Under the pieces are notes generated by a model that was given only the letters and a program-made list of their open reading frames with translations, was not told the origin of the DNA and made no database searches. Below, one piece after another: positions 59,361 to 64,000 of a stretch of DNA of 64,000 nucleotides. A program made the position numbers and the translations under genes. This stretch comes from Pyropia yezoensis (lineage: Eukaryota; Rhodophyta; Bangiophyceae; Bangiales; Bangiaceae), in assembly GCA_009829735.1 (NCBI GenBank), contig CM020618.1, positions 14,366,568 to 14,430,567 of the forward strand. The letters run 5' to 3'. Position 1 is the stretch's first letter. Each line of letters opens with the position of its first letter.

Positions 59361-62300
59361 GGGGCGGCCGGCCCGGCGGCCGAGGCGGAGGTGGTGGCCA
59401 CCCTGCCTGTGCCGGTGCCCGCGGTGGCGGCGACCCCGCGCGCCTCGGTGCCCCTGTTGGCAGCCGACGTGGCCGACGAGACGGCCATCGTGATCGCGGC
59501 TGCAGCGGCGGTGATGACTACGATTTTTGGGGGAAGAGAGGGGCAGAGGTGGACGGCCTTTCTTCTGGAGGGGGTAGGGGGGGGCGCCTGGTGGCGGCGG
59601 CGGGGATGGTTTCTGATCGAGGTAGGGTGCCCGCGATAGCGACACGCGCTGTTCAATGGCGGTTGCGTTGATAGTGGGAGGGAGGGAGCGGGGGTATGGG
59701 GAGAGCTCTAGGCGGCCTGGGGGCACGGCAGCTGGGGTAAAGTAACTTTTGTACATGGAACGGGGGGGGCGACGGCGTCGATGGTGGCGGCGGTACTGGC
59801 GCCGCCGGCGCTGATTTTTTTGTTGTAGGGGGGGCAGGCCTGCCCCGGCCGAGCCAAGGGTGGCTGCGAGGCGGACGCAGAAGCTCTCCCGGGCGAGAAG
59901 GAGCTGTGTGCCTTGGCTGAGCACTCGGCTTGGTGCGGGTGTGAAGAGGGGATGTGCGATAAAGCTGGAGCAGGGTGTTGCTGGAGCTTTTTTTGGGGGG
60001 GTCTCGGGAGAGACACAGTCTGCTTTACGGACAAAAAAGCAGCAAGGGCCTTCGTGCTGCCCGCCTCTCCTCTAATACGACGCATCATCACCCCCATGCC
60101 ACAGATGCGCGGGGAACGGTCTCCATCGCCCCCACTGGTCGCGCACGTTCGCGCGTGCGGACGAATATCCCTCTGGGCCCTGCTCCCGCTCGGCCGCCCT
60201 TTGTGCACGGAAGGTGCCCCGCCGACGTCGCGGAGTTGGGGACCGCCGCGGCGGGCGCGGGGTGGGTGGATTTTTGTGTCCCGAAGGCGTCTAGTCCAGG
60301 AGAGGGGTCCAGGAGGGGAAGGGGGGGGAGAGGCTTCTTAATCAAGAGGCGTGGGGGGCCCTGCCAGAGATGCCTGAACTGGCAAGGGGCACATGAGGAC
60401 CAAGCTTCTTCGTGGACCAATCAAACGAGCCCATGACATGGAACATTTCCCCCAAGAACAGCGTCTCAGAAACAGGGACCCGCACACGGAAAAATGTCCT
60501 CAAAACAATGGCCTCCAGCCTTCCCCGGGCTCCTCCCCAAAATCGACTTCCCCTCTTCCAAGCCTCAGTTAGCACATGGGCCCGGACCCACCCCCGAGCC
60601 GGGCAAATCAATGCGAAAAGGATGGCCCCATTTCAGGTTCGACAGCAGCCGGTCCACCCAGGGTGTCCCTGAAAGCGGTACACCGTCCAGGGGACCCAAG
60701 TACCTCATGAGTTCGCATGGCGCTATGTGATCCTTCTGTCAGCATGGCCACCGTGGGCCCCGCCGCGGCCGATGGGGAGCCCGGGCCCGAGCCGAGAGAA
60801 ACCTCCATGTATCTTTTTTGTGCAACGTACCATAGTGCTTCTGGCGTGCTCGTTAGATACAGAAAAGTGCAGAACGACGCCACAATAGTAAGCGAACAGC
60901 CTTCAACCATGGATGAAGTCGAAAATCATACGAGGGCAAAAGCCGAAGGTTGTTTTCGAGGCCATGGCATTCAGCCCAATCCAGTTCTTCACATGAGATG
61001 CTTGTGCAGCCGAAGATGCAGAAGAAAGAGTACGACCAGGACAATATTGATGTGCTGATTTTTTTACCTTGCTATACAGCAAAATTTGTGGCGCATGGAT
61101 TGGGTGTTTATTTCTGTCGCAGCCAAAATTGCGAGGGACATCCAAGCAGTCCCAGCGATGCGACTCCAACCGCTCTTTCAGGGCAGCCCCAAAAACACGT
61201 GCTGGGCGATGAGTGGACGAGCCCCTAACGATATATCGACCGCAAGGGCGACCCCCCCCAGCGGTACATGACCCTACAACACGCGGTTTGATGAAGTTGT
61301 GCTGTACTTGGGCCTTTTCAACGACTCTGTCCCTTCCAACAGCAATCCTCCCACAACGCCGCCACAGATGTCTGCCCCTCAGCGTTGCCTGCCTTCGCCC
61401 TACTCGTCGCCGCGGCGTCCCTCTTCCCCTCCCCCCCCCCCCAACCACCCTGCCACTGTCACACCCGGGACAACCCTAGAATCTTGCCGGTTCTCTTGGG
61501 GATGATGTAGCAGCCAGGAAGCGGGGCCGCGGGTCCAGCAGGCAATGGGGGTGAAGCAGAAGGGGAAGGGGCGAGAGTCATTGCAAAAAACGCCCAAGAA
61601 GGAGACGCAAGAGAGAGAGACGGTGGCGGGGATCGATTACGTAAGGGAGGGGCCGACGGACCATCACAAATTTGTCCGAGGAGCTGACGAGCAGCTGCCG
61701 GCGTCGGCAACAGAAGGCCCCACCCGAGGATTGGGAGGGGCACTGGTGCCGTAACATTTGTCGAGCCTCTCGGATAGCATTGCAATGCAAATACATATCT
61801 GTATGGCGGCAGCTCCGGAGAGGAGAGGGCCTGGGAGAGGGTCCGTGCGCCCTGTACGGTGCAGCACAGCAGAATGACGCGCCCTATAATGAACGATTAT
61901 CGCGCGAGCCAACTCCTTATCCCAGCGATTGTGGTTGCGGTGGACCTAAGAAAGCCACCGCTGAGCCCTATTCGGTAATACCATCCAGTGCGCGGATCTG
62001 GAGTGCGGGTCCGCAGGTTCATAGGAAAACGACCGCTTTGAGGCCCAGCGCAGATCCTCATCGAAGTCACCTCGAGGACCAGGTTTAGGACCTTGGATCT
62101 GAGCGCCGAGGTGTGGTAAGTGTGCGTAGACGATCGAACGGACCGGAAAAAGTCCATCGATGGGTCGCTTTTCGCCATGTCATGCGGCCAGGTCATCAAG
62201 ATGCTTGGCTCGTGGGTTCAGGCCATCGGACCCCCACTCGGCGCCCGCTGGCCGCGTGACCCCTGCATCCACCCCACGACGACAGGTGCCTGTACTTGGC

Positions 62301-62574
62301 ACAAGCACATGCACTCCGACCACCGCAGGCCAACCACGCGGCCGTCCCCTCCCCGACCCTCCACAGCAACACGTGCCGCCACACTTGCCACAACCTCCCC
62401 CACACGCGCTGCCTGCTGCTCTTGCGGTGCCTGTTCTCCCGCGCCAATCGTTCCCGCGTATCCCCAACCACCCCCCCTGCGCTGCCGTGCCCAATCTTGG
62501 TGATCCTGCACATGTGTGACCTGTTGCCACGCGCTGTGTCGGCTACTGGCATCAGTGCGCCCCGCTCAATATCA
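59361..62574. other. No supportable gene
   Basis: GC-rich to about 60400, then mixed. Frames at 60717-61058 and 61897-62199 are short and unrecognised. C-run at 61431-61442. Confidence 0.4.
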
Positions 62575-63120
62575 AGTCGGCGCAGGCCGTGCCGCAGCTG
62601 CCGACCACCGGCGGTGCTGCCCCACCCCTGTTTCTCTTGGTGGTGGCGATGCCGCTGCTGCCCACAACCGCGCCGGTACTTTCTCCCCACTTTCCATCGC
62701 GGCGCAGGCCGTCCCACTGCTGTCAACCACCTCGGCAGCGCTCCCCTACCCTTCTTTCATTTAGTGCCTGACGTGCCGCTGCGGCCGGTCACTGCGGCGG
62801 CGCTCCCTCCCCCTTCCTCCGCGTGCTGGACGTGCCGCTGCGGCCGGCCATCGCGCTGATGCTCACTCCCCCCTTCCACATCGCTTGACGTGCGGCAGCT
62901 GCTGGCCACCATGGCGGCGCTCACCTCACCCTCTGACGGTGCCCGATGTGCTGCTGTTGTGGGCTGCGGCGTCAATGCTGCCCCCTTCCTCGGGTCGGTG
63001 CTTTACGTAGTACAACTGGTGGCCGCCGCGGAGGTGTCCCACCACCTCTCTGTTGGTCACTGACGTGCCGCTTCTCCTCGCTACTGAGACGGGGTTCCCA
63101 CCTTCCCCCGCCGCGCTCTT
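62575..63120 (+). repeat. Minisatellite, about 60-bp unit, nine copies
   Basis: A degenerate unit with the core GTGCCGCTGCGGCCGG followed by GGCGGCGCTC and a CCCCCTTCC end. The cores start near 62589, 62649, 62711, 62773, 62832, 62890, 62948, 63007 and 63065, spaced 58-62 bp. Confidence 0.85.
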
Positions 63121-63497
63121 GACAGCGGCGAATTTCAATCTCATCCTGGAGGAATTCTGTCCCGTCTCAGGACTCAGCCTGAGTAGTTGACGTGTATGGC
63201 AGTGGAATTTGCATCGAAGACCCGAGCAAGAGCGCGGATCCTTTGCGACCCCTCCGAAGAGACGGATCAAAGCATGTCGATCGTCTCAGATCCGCGGACG
63301 GCCGCAGATCCGCTCACCGGCATTGTATTACCGAACAGGGGCTCTGTGAAGTTGCATTCCCTATACCCTGCCCTTCAGCTCACGGGTCGCCCAGAAACAG
63401 GACCCGCTCGGATTGCTCTCGGGTCTGCGGGTCTCGAGAGAAGGAGACGAACTGGAACATCAGCCAGCCATGCAAATTTGTTCTGCGCAAAATACCT
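63121..63497. other. 3' flank of the tRNA gene, no gene seen
   Basis: Mixed composition. A T-run expected for Pol III termination on minus (A-run on plus below 63498) is not clearly present, with only AAAATA at 63489-63494. Confidence 0.4.
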
Positions 63498-63590
63498 CGC
63501 GCCCTGTGAGATTCGAACTCACGCGGTGAAACACCACTAACTCTCGACTACTTTAGCAGGCTAGCGCCTTAACCACTCGGCCAAAGGCGC
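63498..63590 (-). tRNA. tRNA-Ser (anticodon GCT) with an 11-nt intron
   Basis: On minus: acceptor GCGCCTT pairs with AGGGCGC (one G-U), discriminator G. The D-arm has GGCCGAGTGGTTAAGGCGC, as in serine tRNAs. Anticodon GCT is at 63555-63557. The T-arm is GTGAG-TTCGAAT-CTCAC. The long variable arm is GGTG-TTT-CACC, a class II trait of Ser tRNA. Read without an intron, the anticodon stem has two mismatches. Removing 11 nt after A37 (63543-63553) gives a five-pair stem (CTAGC/GTTAG with one G-U). That is the canonical eukaryotic intron position. CCA is not encoded. Confidence 0.93.
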
Positions 63591-64000
63591 TCTACGTACA
63601 TCACAAAAATGTTGTGGCATCTATTCAAAAGGGGTAAGACGTGAGGCGCGCGTGACCCCAGTCTATTTTGATGTGCTCTACCGTTCTTGAACGCGAATGC
63701 ATCCGAAGAATGCCGCAGAGGTAGCCTTTTTTTGCACAGCCGAACTCGTTATGCGTTTTACGTCTCGATGCAGTGAAGCTCTCCTCGTCATAAGGAGAGC
63801 GGCCCTTTAATAAGAACAAGCGAGACTTCTAAAGATTCCTCCGAGCTTCACGGCAGCACGTCGGGCCTCTCAGCGCAGGCCAGTCCCTGGTGGGCGACAA
63901 AGTGGCGCTTTATGGCGGTTCCAAACAAGTGGGTCCGCAGTTTCGATTGTGCCTTGAATTGTACTCTTCCTGTAACTGGTCCTGTACTTCCCCATGACGG
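63591..64000. other. 5' flank of the tRNA gene, no gene seen
   Basis: Mixed composition, short frames only. Confidence 0.45.

Noticed and set aside
58874-59671. 265-codon Ala/Thr/Gly ORF and its opposite-strand partners
   Set aside because: Pure triplet-repeat translation with G-runs, no domain, no start evidence.

Overview
The window is nuclear DNA of a GC-rich eukaryote with few introns. The best guess is a red alga of the Porphyra/Pyropia type. The clues are the GC content, G/C homopolymer tracts and proline/alanine-rich low-complexity ORFs, a fungal-type CBM1 cellulose-binding module on a non-fungal gene (known from Porphyra polysaccharide-binding protein), and a mix of chromovirus, CACTA and PIF/Harbinger elements. 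The organism is inferred, not proven. One tRNA gene is present; no rRNA, CRISPR or bacterial-style operon was seen.

Layout. 1-4.4 kb: the 5' end of a PIF/Harbinger element on the minus strand, cut by the window edge, then a C-rich minisatellite, a small truncated HTH ORF and one secreted cysteine-containing protein gene. 4.4-28.8 kb: a nested transposon island. Ty3 chromovirus A (about 4.45-12.44 kb) has lost its 5' LTR. It is followed by the C-terminal part of a CACTA (TNP2-type) transposase, an Ala/Pro-rich ORF with 96-bp repeats, and the N-terminal part of a CACTA transposase. That part is cut at 19859 by chromovirus B (19860-28840, two 199-bp LTRs). Chromovirus B carries a solo LTR inside its RNase H region. 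Both chromoviruses have gag, protease, RT, RNase H, integrase and chromodomain, and both carry a homologous reading frame on the opposite strand between pol and the 3' LTR. 29.1-36.3 kb: a nearly intact PIF/Harbinger element with the transposase on plus and the Myb/SANT-like partner on minus, converging. Its first 406 bp are 99.3% identical, inverted, to 1-406.

36.3-50 kb: the only host-like genes apart from the secreted protein. They are a kelch/galactose-oxidase-like protein with a CBM1 module (minus, broken or spliced), an LEA-like Ala-rich protein, an intact LigB/4,5-DOPA-type extradiol dioxygenase, and a two-exon atypical homeodomain gene (minus) with two tandem covarying hairpins just downstream. 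A terminal-inverted-repeat element sits in a duplicated segment at 47-48 kb.

50-64 kb: composition becomes more balanced and genes are sparse. It holds a 106-bp-arm inverted repeat, two copies of a palindromic MITE, a solo LTR of family A with a near-perfect target duplication, a GGC-type triplet tract, a 60-bp minisatellite, and a tRNA-Ser(GCT) gene with an 11-nt intron.

The main candidate for something undescribed is the antisense accessory gene shared by the two divergent chromoviruses. Next come the covarying hairpin pair beside the homeodomain gene and the palindromic repeat families of the 50-55 kb region.
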